This document shows, piece after piece, positions 31,156-43,200 of a stretch of DNA of 64,000 nt (position 1 is the stretch's first letter; every line of letters starts with the position of its first letter). The translations under genes were made by a program, and so were the position numbers. The notes under the pieces are model-generated. The model ran no database searches. It saw only the letters and a list, made by a program, of their open reading frames with translations, and was not told the DNA's origin. The stretch is from positions 62,557 to 126,556 of the forward strand of contig NZVD01000090.1 in NCBI GenBank assembly GCA_002701385.1, written 5' to 3'. Source of the DNA: Rhodopirellula sp. GTDB lineage: Bacteria; Planctomycetota; Planctomycetia; Pirellulales; Pirellulaceae.

Positions 31156-32112
31156 CTAGACTGCTGTAGAACTTTCAGTTTCCTGCTGAGCCAGATCGGC
31201 TTCAGCTTTTGCCGTTCGATGCACAATGTGTTTCGGTACTGGCTTCAAATCCCACACGATACCGACAAAAGAAAGTAGCTTGAGAATCATATACGTGGCA
31301 TCGATCTGATACCACCGAAATCCATTTCGAGCCGACGACTGGAAATGGTGGTGATTATTGTGCCAGCCCTCGCCCATCGTCAAAATGGCAATTAGTAGAT
31401 TATTGCGGCTAGTGTCTGTTGTTTTGTAGGGACGAGTTCCCCAAACGTGCGCCAGAGAATTGACAAAAAACGTACTGTGATACAGCAATACCGTTCCCAA
31501 ACAAAATCCATAAGCTACAACCTGCCAGCCACTCAGTGCCCAAGTAGAATCTTCCGTAATCCCAAATACACCATTCCAAAAATGGCCTAGAAAATAACAA
31601 AAGATAAAGAACAAGACCGGAATTAAAACATCATGTTTATTAATGAACACTAATTCAGGATACTTCGTGAAATCCTTAATTCTGTCCGCCTTAAAATCAA
31701 AGTTTTTCTTCGTCATAAACCAGCCCATGTGGCTATAGAAAAAGCCGGTTTGTTTAGGGCTGTGAATATCTTTTTCTGTATCACTGTGCCGATGATGATC
31801 ACGATGATGAGATGCCCACCACAGCGCTCCTCGCTGAATCGCAGCTCCACCTAAAACCGCACCGACGAACTGAAACCACCGTGAAGTTTTGAAAGCTCGA
31901 TGTGCAAAATATCGATGATAGAATCCCGTCAACCCAAACATTCGGGGAAAGTACAACAACAGCGTTATAATGACCGCCATCCAACTAAACTCAACAAAGA
32001 AGACGCTGATCGCGCTTACGTGAAGAAGATAAAAAGGGATGCAACGCACCCAGTCAATCTCTGCTTTTGAACTTGCACTAGGTAATTCTTTTGAGTCGAT
32101 AACGTCAGACAT
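31156..32112 (-). CDS. Delta-9-type acyl-CoA/acyl-lipid desaturase
   Basis: Three His boxes: HRYFAHR, HRDHHRHSD, HNNHHHFQSSAR; multipass hydrophobic profile. Confidence 0.93.
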   Translation of the reverse strand: MSDVIDSKELPSASSKAEIDWVRCIPFYLLHVSAISVFFVEFSWMAVIITLLLYFPRMFGLTGFYHRYFAHRAFKTSRWFQFVGAVLGGAAIQRGALWWASHHRDHHRHSDTEKDIHSPKQTGFFYSHMGWFMTKKNFDFKADRIKDFTKYPELVFINKHDVLIPVLFFIFCYFLGHFWNGVFGITEDSTWALSGWQVVAYGFCLGTVLLYHSTFFVNSLAHVWGTRPYKTTDTSRNNLLIAILTMGEGWHNNHHHFQSSARNGFRWYQIDATYMILKLLSFVGIVWDLKPVPKHIVHRTAKAEADLAQQETESSTAV

Positions 32113-32557
32113 TGATGTATTTAGCGCCTAAAGCACAGGCCCATTGGGGGGATTTTTATAAGGATAAATGGCCGCGCTCGATTTTCAGAGGTAGATACCA
32201 ATATCCGGTAAAACTAAAAGATAATGACAAACTGATAAAAGATAAATCCCAACCTGTTTGCAATCTAAGTATTATTATAAGTCGCTTGATCAATACGGTA
32301 AGTTCACATTGATCCTATTACACTTGAAAATAGAGCCACTAAGCCCGATCACACTCAAAAACGCCGCTTTTCTTGCTTATGAATCGGAAATCCAACCAAA
32401 AAAACAAGGCTTCAGTGGGTTCTGGTCATCAGCCCGTGGGCAAATATCTAAAACACTGATTTTAAGTAAATAAGGATTCGGTAAGATACCAGCATGCGTA
32501 CTCCATCATGTTATAAATGGAGATTACCTACCAATTCGATCTGAGGAACCTTTTAAT

Positions 32558-33025
32558 ATGCAACGCTTTGTCACTTCATCTGGCTTTTGCATTCTGTTAC
32601 TTGTATTTTCCGGATGCCAAACAAACGTCGAACAATCCAATCCAGGTGTTGGCGATACGGATACCAAAGTCGCAGTCATCAGTCTTACCAGTGATCCGTT
32701 GACTGATCCTCAATCTGTAAACATGGGGCTGATCTTTGCCGGATTCTGTTTGGACGAGGGCTATGAAGTGGCGATCTTCTTTAACGTCAAAGGGGTCACC
32801 CTGCCGATCACCAGTTTTGATGCGGCCTACAAGTATCAGGGACATGCTCCTATGATTCAACAACTTCAAACACTGAAGAGCCGCGGTGCTGAACTGCATG
32901 TCTGCCCGGTTTGCATGAAAGATCTGGAGATCACTTCAGACGATATTATCGAAGCTGCCTTTGTAACTGATAAGTCAAAGCTGTTCGGCAAATTGGGTGG
33001 CGATACGATGGTATTTAGCTACTAA
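32558..33025 (+). CDS. DsrE-like lipoprotein
   Basis: Lipobox VFSGC; VAVISLTSDPLTDPQSVNMGLIFAGFCLDEGYEVAIFFNVKGVTL...LKSRGAELHVCPVCMKDL resembles the DsrE/DsrF-like fold with a conserved CPVC. Confidence 0.6.
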   Translation: MQRFVTSSGFCILLLVFSGCQTNVEQSNPGVGDTDTKVAVISLTSDPLTDPQSVNMGLIFAGFCLDEGYEVAIFFNVKGVTLPITSFDAAYKYQGHAPMIQQLQTLKSRGAELHVCPVCMKDLEITSDDIIEAAFVTDKSKLFGKLGGDTMVFSY

Positions 33026-33028
33026 CGA

Positions 33029-34015
33029 TTAGCTCGTCAGGTCGACTGCCAATTTCATTGCCGTCTGCATATCGACGGGATCGGCAACTCCCTGCCCTGC
33101 AATGTCAAACGCTGTTCCGTGATCGACACTGCAGCGGACAATCGGCAATCCAAGTGTAACGTTGACAGTATGCTCAAAGTCATAGAGCTTCATGGGCACG
33201 TGCCCCTGATCATGATACATTGCTATCACCATATCACATTTACCACGAACAGCCTGCATAAAGAGAGTGTCTGCCGGATATGGTCCGGTGATTTGAATAC
33301 CTTCTGCCTGTGCCTGTTCAACGGCCGGTATGATTAGATCGATCTCTTCAGTTCCAAACATCCCGTTTTCACCGGCATGAGGATTTAAGCCGCAAATGCA
33401 AAGCTGTGGATTTTCGAATCCCAGATCGCGCATAGCCTGATTCCCAATTTGAATGGTCTCCAGAATCCGTTGCTGGTCGATTTTAGTTACGGCATCGAAC
33501 AGACTACAGTGGGTTGTCACGTGGATAACACAAACGGTTTCGTTCCACAGCATCATGCGGCACGTTTCTAATCCACACAACTCCGTGATGTACTCGGTGT
33601 GACCGCAGAAACCCTCAATCCCCGAAGCCGCGACGGCCTCTTTACTAATAGGGCCGGTCACCATAGCCCGGCTCTTACCGGCAATACAAAGCTCAGCAGC
33701 CATCTTCACGTATTGAATTGAAGCATGACCACAGGCGGCGTTAACTTCTCCTACCGTGACATCCTGTTTGGCAATCCGTCCGGCATCCAAGACGGCGACT
33801 TTGGAGTTTTCTTCCAATTCATCCAGAGACTGAATAACCTGATCGATTGTCAGGCCATATTGGTTTGCCAACTCCTGAACCTGCCAGGCCTCGCCCACAA
33901 TCACCCATCGCCCTAAAGCATGAAGACTGGAATCCCGACACGCTTTGATCGTAACTTCCGGACCAACACCGGCCGGATCTCCAATCGAGATCGTATAAAC
34001 AGGTAATGCCGCCAT
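33029..34015 (-). CDS. pdxA: 4-hydroxythreonine-4-phosphate dehydrogenase family protein
   Basis: ISIGDPAGVGPEVTIKA; MVTGPISKEAVAASGIEGFCGHTEYITELCG; CGLNPHAGENGMFGTEEIDLIIPAVE; GPYPADTLFMQAVRGKCDMVIAMYHDQGHVPMKLYDFEHTVNVTLGLPIVRCSVDHGTAFDIAGQGVAD. Confidence 0.92.
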   Translation of the reverse strand: MAALPVYTISIGDPAGVGPEVTIKACRDSSLHALGRWVIVGEAWQVQELANQYGLTIDQVIQSLDELEENSKVAVLDAGRIAKQDVTVGEVNAACGHASIQYVKMAAELCIAGKSRAMVTGPISKEAVAASGIEGFCGHTEYITELCGLETCRMMLWNETVCVIHVTTHCSLFDAVTKIDQQRILETIQIGNQAMRDLGFENPQLCICGLNPHAGENGMFGTEEIDLIIPAVEQAQAEGIQITGPYPADTLFMQAVRGKCDMVIAMYHDQGHVPMKLYDFEHTVNVTLGLPIVRCSVDHGTAFDIAGQGVADPVDMQTAMKLAVDLTS

Positions 34016-34720
34016 CTAGTTAGATTGCTTCCCACGAATGGGCCGCACGGAAGTTAGCGGGCCAAGTTCTGTAATCACCACATTTCGAAACCAAGTGGGA
34101 TTACCGTGTTCGGTCAACATGATTAATCCGTCACGGTTCATACCGAACCCTTCACGGTTTTTGAATTTACTTTCAGCCACGCGTTGTTTCCAGTCGCGTG
34201 AACCAATTCGGCCGTCCACCATTAACTCGCCGTTGAGATAATGACGTACGCGATTTCCCCGCACGATAATCTGACTCTGATTCCACTCTCCGCCAGGATG
34301 AAGTACTTTATTCCCTGATGGTTCCCAAATTGCATATAAGGAAGCCGTTGCATTTAGTGAGAATAAATCCGTTCCGTAGTTTTCATCATCGAGCATTTGG
34401 TATTCACAACCCAACCACGAATTATCGTACTGACGAACTCGGTACTTAATGCCACTATTGCCTTTCTCGCTCAACTTCCACTCCCAAGTCAGAACGAAAT
34501 CGCGGTACTGGCGTTTGGAGAGTAGCAATCCTGAGCCCCCACCTTCGCAAAGTAACGTATTATCTTCTTCGACTTTCCAACCTCGGGTAACAGCTTCACC
34601 TGCTCCAGTCACCCAGTGATCAAGCGAATCAGACAGAAGAGTCGATTTTGATGTTCCTGGCTGTGCCAACAAGGTGGACGAGAGTAACACGAGGGTGGTA
34701 ACGCTGACTAATCGAAGCAT
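34016..34720 (-). CDS. DUF1080 (3-keto-disaccharide hydrolase-like) secreted protein
   Basis: Signal peptide from ATG 34720; LLCEGGGSGLLLSKRQYRDFVLTWEWKLSEKGNSGIKYRVRQYDNSWLGCEYQMLDDEN; VRGNRVRHYLNGELMVDGRIGSRDW. Confidence 0.88.
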   Translation of the reverse strand: MLRLVSVTTLVLLSSTLLAQPGTSKSTLLSDSLDHWVTGAGEAVTRGWKVEEDNTLLCEGGGSGLLLSKRQYRDFVLTWEWKLSEKGNSGIKYRVRQYDNSWLGCEYQMLDDENYGTDLFSLNATASLYAIWEPSGNKVLHPGGEWNQSQIIVRGNRVRHYLNGELMVDGRIGSRDWKQRVAESKFKNREGFGMNRDGLIMLTEHGNPTWFRNVVITELGPLTSVRPIRGKQSN

Positions 34721-34790
34721 GGAATTGATCTCTATAAGACAGTGGTTCAACACATTGGAACGTTTTTAGTATAACACTGGAAAAACTTGA

Positions 34791-36062
34791 TTACAGCCGG
34801 TCTTGATGTGCCCATAAACCGAGAGCTGGGTTGGAAATATAGTAAAATCGTTCACCGTCTGATGTTTCATTCCAACCGTCTCGCAATGACTCAACCGGAT
34901 ACCGCTGAAGCATCGAATCTAAATCACCATATTCGTAACCGACGGATTCCACTTCTTCCTGTGTTAGCTCACCCGGGCAGTAGGTCACTTTGAAACGCCC
35001 TTCCGGGGAACCATGTATCAAGTGAGCCGCAGCAGACAGATTTGCTCGGAGGTCTTCATTCTCCTCCATAAACTTCATGATTTCCGGTGTCGTACGATAT
35101 CCATACTTTCGGATGAGAGCATCAATCTGTGGATCTTCACCAAAGATTCCCACTTTTGGCGCCAGCACGATTAACTCACCTTCATCAGCAATGGCCATCC
35201 GAGTTCGATAAATGGATTTGTTACCAAGCCAGGTACTGTGAAACTCCTCGGGATCGAGATAAACCACTACTTTGTCCAACGCTTTGTCGAGCTTCGTGAA
35301 ATTGACCTGAACGGATAAATCACAAGCCTTTTCAAAACACTCGTGATCATCGCCTATAAACAGTCCCCGGGTTACCAATGACCCGTCTTCACGAGCTCCG
35401 ATTACAGTGAGTACATAAAGCAGCGGAAGGTCCTGACAAAACTCATCCTGAGCATAATTGAGAATCTTCCGAAGGGGAGTATTGGCCCGCCCCATCATTC
35501 GCTCCATGCCATAAGCAGCTCCGATAAAGTGACTCTCATTAATCCCTTCCGAGCCACCGGTTCCGACAAAGATATTTTTGTTGTAATTGGCCATACCAAT
35601 CACTTCATGAGGCACCACCTGGCCAATCGACAGGATTAGATCATGTCCACCTTCCCAAACCAATTTATTTAACTGGGCGGGCCAGGATTGCTGCCAGATT
35701 CCCTCGGTTACCTCAGAAACAAATTCACTCGGGACTTCACCAATGGTCACCACATCTTCGCGCCAACGATGAGGACGAATCAAATCATGTGGTACTCCCG
35801 GAAACATCTTGTCGAGTTGCCAGGCTGGCATGGGAACGTGCGTCCCCAACGCAGGCATAATATCTGTCATTCGTTCCTGGTAATACTCGTATGCCATACA
35901 GGTCAACTGGCCAGCACGGCTGTTATAGCGAGTGAAGTCCGGAGGTAAAGCTAAGACGTTGGTGCGATTGCCCAGTTGATCAAAGACTCCGTTCAACGCC
36001 GTTTGCATTTCAGAGTCGCTAATCTCATGGGTGGCTGAACCGGCAGAATAATAGAGTGTCAT
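34791..36062 (-). CDS. LarA-like (DUF2088) nickel-pincer racemase/epimerase family protein
   Basis: LPPDFTRYNSRAGQLTCMAYEYY; ALGTHVPMPAWQLDKMFP; NYNKNIFVGTGGSEGINESHFIGAAYGMERMMG; overall LarA/DUF2088 pattern. Confidence 0.75.
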   Translation of the reverse strand: MTLYYSAGSATHEISDSEMQTALNGVFDQLGNRTNVLALPPDFTRYNSRAGQLTCMAYEYYQERMTDIMPALGTHVPMPAWQLDKMFPGVPHDLIRPHRWREDVVTIGEVPSEFVSEVTEGIWQQSWPAQLNKLVWEGGHDLILSIGQVVPHEVIGMANYNKNIFVGTGGSEGINESHFIGAAYGMERMMGRANTPLRKILNYAQDEFCQDLPLLYVLTVIGAREDGSLVTRGLFIGDDHECFEKACDLSVQVNFTKLDKALDKVVVYLDPEEFHSTWLGNKSIYRTRMAIADEGELIVLAPKVGIFGEDPQIDALIRKYGYRTTPEIMKFMEENEDLRANLSAAAHLIHGSPEGRFKVTYCPGELTQEEVESVGYEYGDLDSMLQRYPVESLRDGWNETSDGERFYYISNPALGLWAHQDRL

Positions 36063-36083
36063 AAAATTACTTTTTGAAGTGGG

Positions 36084-36986
36084 TTAGGCCCAGTCCATCG
36101 CACCTAGCGATTCCAATGATTGTTGCAATTCCGTTCGTTGCGAATCGGTCAAAGGTCTAAGCGGTAAACGTACCGTTCCACAATCCACACCTAAAAATGC
36201 CATCGCCTCTTTGGATGCTGCGGCAAACCCAGGTTTTTGAAACGCGCGGATGATATTTACACTCAGGTTTTGAAGTTCCTGTGTCTTAGCTGTGTCGCCT
36301 GATTCAACCGAGTCAGCAATGGCGTTGTATAGTTTGGCAAAGTGGTTGTAAGTAGATCCGACTGCGCCACGGACCCCGTACAACCATGCTGCGGATAACA
36401 TCTCATCAAAGCCAAAAAGGATGTTGTAGCGGTCTGGGTCAACACGCAACAACGATTGCAAATCCATAAGGTTTCCGTTGGTGAACTTAAGGCCAGCTAA
36501 ACTGGGAAGCTCGGTCTTAGCCCGTTCCAGTAATTCAATCATCGACAATTCCACGTGCGTCATCACTGGAATGTCATAGAAATAAAACGGTAACTCAGGA
36601 GCAGCGGAACAAATCTCCTGGAGATATGGAATCAACAAATCCATACTGGCTGGGCGAAAAAAGCACGGAGCCATTGAAGCAATTGCGTCAGCCCCAGCCT
36701 CAAGACTCTTGGCCGCCAGGGCCTTGGCTACCGGCATGGAGTTATCACCTACATGACAGATCAGTGACAATTCTGTCCCTTGGACAACGTCGCCCCATCG
36801 CTGAAAGAGTGCCAGGCGTTCATCCGGTGACAGACTATGGCATTCACCTGTTGTGCCTGCTACGTAGACTCCTTTGCAACCTGTATCGACGCAACGCTGC
36901 GCCTGTAGTTCAACTGCATCTAGATTTAGTTCCCCAGATACATCTAAAGGGGTATGGACCGCGGGAATTAATCCATTTATTGCCAT
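36084..36986 (-). CDS. DapA/NanA-type dihydrodipicolinate synthase family aldolase
   Basis: GLIPAVHTPLDVSGELNLDAVELQAQRCVDTGCKGVYVAGTTGECHSLSPDERLALFQRW; ICHVGDNSMPVAKALAAKSLEAGADAIASMAPCFFRP; FYFYDIPVMTHV; SLAGLKFTNGNLMDLQ. Confidence 0.93.
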   Translation of the reverse strand: MAINGLIPAVHTPLDVSGELNLDAVELQAQRCVDTGCKGVYVAGTTGECHSLSPDERLALFQRWGDVVQGTELSLICHVGDNSMPVAKALAAKSLEAGADAIASMAPCFFRPASMDLLIPYLQEICSAAPELPFYFYDIPVMTHVELSMIELLERAKTELPSLAGLKFTNGNLMDLQSLLRVDPDRYNILFGFDEMLSAAWLYGVRGAVGSTYNHFAKLYNAIADSVESGDTAKTQELQNLSVNIIRAFQKPGFAAASKEAMAFLGVDCGTVRLPLRPLTDSQRTELQQSLESLGAMDWA

Positions 36987-37282
36987 GACTTACATTCCAA
37001 TTTAACTGTAGTTCTTGTCATCTTCCTATTAATTCGTTCATTATGATTAAGACGCTTGAGGCAGGATAGTAGGCAATCTCTCTTTGGGTTTTTACCCAGA
37101 TCAGAATTCTCACCACCTCACGCCGGAGGAACATGGCGTTATGCAGAATCATTAACCGCTTACTACAAAAACGGCTGCAAGAACGGCACCAATAGTGCAG
37201 TGGGATTATCAACGATCTTGAAAACATTGCCCCCAAAGCAACCCAATAGCTCGAGGTACCCGCTCTGGACAATTAGTGAGCA

Positions 37283-40200
37283 TTAGTCCCACGAATCCAG
37301 TTTTTCAATCCAGCCTTTAATCCTCTCTTCATGATTTTTCCAGAGGTGGATCACAACCAATATTAGGATCCCTAGGAGAATGACCAGACTAAAGATCATG
37401 ATGAGGTTATTGTCACCCTTGATCGCATTCAGAGCAGCAAATACCAACGATAAAAGCGTCATCACCAAGAAGATGAGTCCTAGATAAATAAACTGTGACA
37501 TCCTGAACAGTGCGCCAACGCCAACTCCGATCAAGGATAACACGCCCAGTATAAGCATTTGGCCGATATGACCTTCAGCTCCTGCCCAATCAATGACCAT
37601 TTCAAAACTTGCCGTGAGATAAACCAAAGTCAAACACATATACCGAATCGCTGAGATCTGCCTACGGGCAAGCTTTTCCTTAAATATCTGAGCCACAATC
37701 AATAGCGATATCGCAGGCGGGATCACCCATAGTTGTGGGTCATCCGCAAACGTCAGAGTGTCATTCGAAGTGAAGTACAACCAGAGGCTGGCATTTCCGG
37801 CAATGGCCGCCACGACCGAATGAATAAACGATTTCCGCAGACAGGCCATCAGGACGTTGAGGAGAGCTGCTCCAAAGAATAGCCATGAGTAATCTGCGAA
37901 TAAAGCGCCTCCGTCTGACGGAAATAACCATAAAGTTAATATCGGAATTGCCGGCAATAAGAAAGCAGTGTTGTGAATCGGTTCAGATAATACATGTGAT
38001 TCCCGCTTCCGGAAGACCTCAGAAATAAACACGCCCATAAAGGCGATCACGAGCAGGACGAAAGGCCAGTAATCCCCTAACACACCGAACCAATCCGGCT
38101 TGCTTAAATACACATGTCCGAACAGGACTAACAGCAGAATCTCCGCAACGTAGACATAACCCTGTTGGATTCGCACCGTTGTCTGTTGGATTGGACTCAA
38201 TTCCGGATTTAGACCGACAACAATTAATGTGGCTGCAATTGCAACAATTCCCAACCCGATGCCGATCACTTCAAAAGCAGTTGGCATAAATTCAACACCT
38301 GCCTGACGTCGTAATCCCAGATAGACTTCGATCACTAAAGTTACAAACAGCGTCAATAAAGCAACGGCCGTTGTATTGATGCGAATACGCCGCAATGGCT
38401 CGAACCATTCGTTATCACCAGGAAGCCTAGCCAGCTTAAAGACAAAAGCGACGGCAAGAACAGCCGTCATCATAAAGACCCGGTCAATACGTTGATACCA
38501 AACGTTCGCTTCGAACAACCCGTTCGGAAGATTCGCCCATAACAAGACAATGCCAGCAACAAATGGTGCATTCAGCACCAGGTGTCTGCGAACCCCAGCC
38601 AGAGGTGTTTCACGAAGGACTTCGAGTCCCACAATAACCAATATAGGTATCAAGGCTGACAGGAATCGATATGCACTAACGCCTTCGTTAGCATTATTCG
38701 ACAGATAGAATGTGCTGAAGAATGTAAAGGCTAACAATATCAACCCAAGACTACTCTGCAGACCAGCAATGATATGACGACTTGAAGTCATCCAACGGGC
38801 GGCATCGGTGATACCGATTCTAGCCAAGCCACCAGACACCGTATCTTGCCAGCGATAAATCGCACCCCACAAGGCCAGATAGATTGCGAGTGTCAAACAA
38901 ATGAAGAATACGAACTTCTGAGTATTAGGACTCTCGGCCGATTCAAAACAAACGGTTAATAACGTAGCCGCCAGAGTACTACCATAGGCATAGATGCTCA
39001 ATGTAGAGGAACGTTCTGAACTGACATAGCGAGCACAACAGTAGAGGCTAATCAGAGGTAGTAACAAGACAGCCCATTCAAATTCTATTCCGATCCACTG
39101 AGTGACACCTTCATTAATGGAACTCAACATGGCCACCACAGAAACGCCCAACAATCCCGTCACACTGAGGTTTGTAAGCCAGCGAGCGAAACGACCTATC
39201 AGAGGATCTTCCTGTTCCGGTAATCCAGTGAAGACACGGCTTACTCGGTTACTGAGTAAATACAAAACAGCGAGGACTGAAAAGGATGCAAGTAGCATGC
39301 GGATGTGAACATAGCTCTCCGCTGAAATCTCCCTCATTCTTGCAAAGACATTGGCTGTTTCATCCATGGCACCCTGCAGCATGAAAATAGTCAAAACAGA
39401 CCATAGAGTGAATAAGATGGAAGTTAATCCGGTGGTCAATGCATCCTGGTGGATGGAACTAAAGAAGACATACAACAGGAGGACCAGACTAATCAAGCAC
39501 CAATGTAAGGCATAGGACGAGAACCAGGCGTTGATGGGATCTTGGCCTAAGAAGTAGAGACAACCTGCCACTACTAAACCGGTTAGATAACTCACCCAGG
39601 TAATCCAAATTCCACCGATGCTGGAAAGACTTGACCACTGTCGCATCGTTTCCAACTTTCCAACGACTTGTGTTCTCACAAAATTAACCAACGCCGATAA
39701 CGAGACTATCAATAATCCAAGCCAACCAAGCATCTGGCCAAATCGAACACTGTCAGATGGTTTGGCTAATTCAAGATGTCCGAACAGGATTGCGATCAGC
39801 ACCATCGAAGCCAAAGCATGGAACGGATTCCCCGTCTGCAACAACCCTAAGTCTTTCACGAAGACAGGTCGGAGACCTACATATGCCAACGTAAGCACAC
39901 TACATACCAGTCCGACGCTAATTCCAATCAATTCGAATGGTGTCACAATACTGTTTACATTGGCATACCCTTCCCTGTAAATCATAAATTCCAATACCAA
40001 TGACAGAGCCAGTGTGAGGACTGAGATCCCCGCAATGTTAGCGAGCCATTGCTCGATGAACGACCGCCACTTGCCGAGGTTTGTCCAGAGATAAACAAAA
40101 TAACCCACCGTCGCCATCAAAGCGAAAGTTATATAGACCCGCGCTACGCGATGGTACCAATTCGCCATCGTTGTTACTTCCTCGCTGATGCCTGCCCATA

Positions 40201-43200
40201 GAAGAATAACGATTGAAACTAACGGCAAATTGAGAATTAGATGTTCGCGGAAATTGGCAAACGGAGTATCACGTAGGGCAGCAAATCCGATTAGGACCAG
40301 TAATGGCGCCCCTGCTGCCAGATAACGATAAATCCCTACATCATCATCCGTCGCCTTCAGATAAAAAGTACTCAGCAATGCAATCACCGAAACGATGACT
40401 CCCAGGTAAAACTGGAGCCTTGCTATTCCATGATGATTACGACAGAGCAACTCATTTGCTCCGGGGATTCGGAGTTTTTCCAAGGCTGCTGTTGCATGGG
40501 AACTATAGCGATAGATCAATCCCCAGATGGAATGAAAGCCTGCCAGTATCATCCAAAACGCAAATTGATAAATCTGCCTATCAGCTAGCAACCAGTTCCT
40601 TTCAGTATCAGCAAATTGATAGATCAGGCAGGTTGTAGCGATGGAAAATCCAAAGAAGTAAAGTAACGGAACGAGTCGATCAAACCGCGAAACCTGACTA
40701 CTTACCCAAAGCCCAAGGAGCGTCAATAGCACGATCCCCCACTCCAAATCAAAATCGAACCAATCTAGATTCGGGTTATCTGGTAATGCCCAATAGGCGG
40801 CGAGCGAATGAATAACAAGCAACGAGACGCACAGTGTCATCAAACCACGTAAGGCTGTGAGTGTGATCTGCTCCTTATGCGCAGAAAAACCAAGCCAACG
40901 CTGACATTGAGACTGGATCAATGAGGTTGTGAGCACATAGCCTACAAATCCCGCAATGAACAATCGTCCTAACGCCACACTTTTCAGGTCTAGAATCTCT
41001 GGAACGTTGGCGAGGAGACCTAGATTTAGGAACTCGGGATCATCCATTGTGAGACTGCTCAGTTTCAGGCTCGCCAGTACAACGAGAGGAAGCGTCAGCA
41101 ATAAACTCATGGTTATCGTTGTGCCATTTTGAACCAATTGGCTCATCGTAATACTCAACAAAACCACCACCGTCATCAGGCTAAGCATCATTCCATCGTC
41201 GTAAGTGACACTGACGTTGATACTTCCACTATCTGGCATGCTCCAGAAAATCGCGAAAGCAACATAAATCGCACTGGCTAAAGCCGAAACCCAGCCAACC
41301 CAACGCCCCTGAACCTGGCGCACTGTCAGCCAGTGAGATTCCTCAGAATCGGCTTTAAACTTTCCAAGTTTGAGGCAAGTGGCAAAACCGACGACACATG
41401 CAAATAAGGCGACAATCCAGCCAATCGCTTGGAAGAACAGGACGCTTGTCCCCGGCAAAGATACGTCAGGTACTGCTAAGTGAGCGATGGTTGCATTCAA
41501 AGCAACTGTACCGATTAGTACAAAGGACACTCCACGGTCCCCTTGACTAACGCGATTAAACATCCAGCAGACCGTTGGCAATAACAATACACAGACAAAG
41601 GCGGACGGATTTGCAAATGCGGATCTCCATCCTATCCATTCATCAACAGACTGAATTTCTCCAATCACTACCAAAGCGTCCAGATTGACTACCAGGGCAT
41701 ATAAACAAACACCGCATGCCGTGATGAAGTAAACAAAGTTTGATGCGGACGACGTTTGAAATAGCTGTTGACGTCTTCTGCCATGGGCTTTGAGTCCCGC
41801 TGCAGACCAAGCCAGCCCATACAATCCGATGCCAATTAATCCCCATTTAACACTCCCGAACCCTTCAGCAAATGTCAGATCCAGACCGTCTGCCCAAATT
41901 GGAATCAATGAGAAGAACATCCAACCCAATACCCACATTGGTAAGGCAGCGATCAGGTACAAGGGTCGTAAAGAGCGGACGGCACAGATCCAGGCTGCGA
42001 CAACTAGTAGGAAGAACGGTCCCGCAAAATTCACCATCGCCATACGGAGTGACTGGCTCGCCGGCTGTAAAAGTACAATCTCATTCAATTCCGTCCCAAT
42101 GCCTGAAACGGAAGACGTATAAGCAAAATGGGCGGCGGTTAAGATGACCACGGGTAAGGAGGCAGCGATAAAAGAAACGATTCGCAAGGCCATCCAGGTG
42201 TATTCGGCATGCTCACCTTCCGATTTCTCATCCTGATTCTTCATCAGACGCGGATAATTTTCTTGTAAAGCTCGCCACCAAAAACGATCGGTACAAACCA
42301 AGGCAGTCACGACGACACCGAAAATCCCATATCCCCATTTGAGATAGTGAATCAAACTCATGTTTGCGGAAGCCGCACTTTCAGCGAGATAGGTGCTGGC
42401 TAAAATCGGCAACGCGCTTAATGTCAATAATCCACAGAAGCTAGAAATACGACGTTGCCTATCCGGAAGCACACAAATCCAAGCCAGTAAGTTTAGAGCC
42501 CACAGAATCCAATCCGACGTTCCAATCGCTGAATCTTCCACAGACAACCCGCCGTAAAACTGCCTGAATCCATCGAGGAATGCTGAATCCGGATAAATGC
42601 CTTGAAGGGGTTGAACAAGCGAGAAAACCCAGATGAAATAAACTGCCATCGTGGCCAACGCATGTAGTAAGAAGTCCACATACATCAAGTCTGTCACGAC
42701 GATACCGTTTAGGTGGCTCGATTGCTGGCAGACCTTTCTGAATGCCGTCCAACCTACCATCCCAACGGCCAGCACCATCATTTGTAATTGCAAGTGCTCC
42801 CAACCCCAGAATTGGAAGGACTCCACGGCATGTGTCTGCAGCAAAGTCGTGGCAGCGGCGATGGTAAAGATCAACTGAATTTGAAAAAACATCCAGGTCC
42901 AGTCGGTTTTGTGCCGGAGGCCAAGCAATACTGCGACACCAGTCAATAATACACCTTGTGTGACGGCAGCGGCATAAATGCCCTGCCCTAGATAGATGTA
43001 AAAGACATTGAGTGTTGCCACCACAAAGTAGGCAAGCGTCGTCATTGTCAGTGACCATTGCCACTCAAACTCTGAAGGCAATTCTCCTTCACTAGCAAAT
43101 CTCTCCAGTCGAGACTTCCGCAAACTCCACTGAGCAATCAGTGTAACTACATAAGCTCCTAAAAACGTCCAGCTAAACACAACCAAACGTCCCAGAAGAT

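Noticed and set aside
37018-37272. 84-aa minus-strand ORF downstream of the giant gene
   Set aside because: No start-site signal or domain recognised; may be random or a decayed fragment, but cannot be supported as a gene.
42459-43064. 201-aa ORF in another frame of the giant membrane gene
   Set aside because: Cys/His/Arg-rich shadow frame of hydrophobic codons; fully inside the real CDS.
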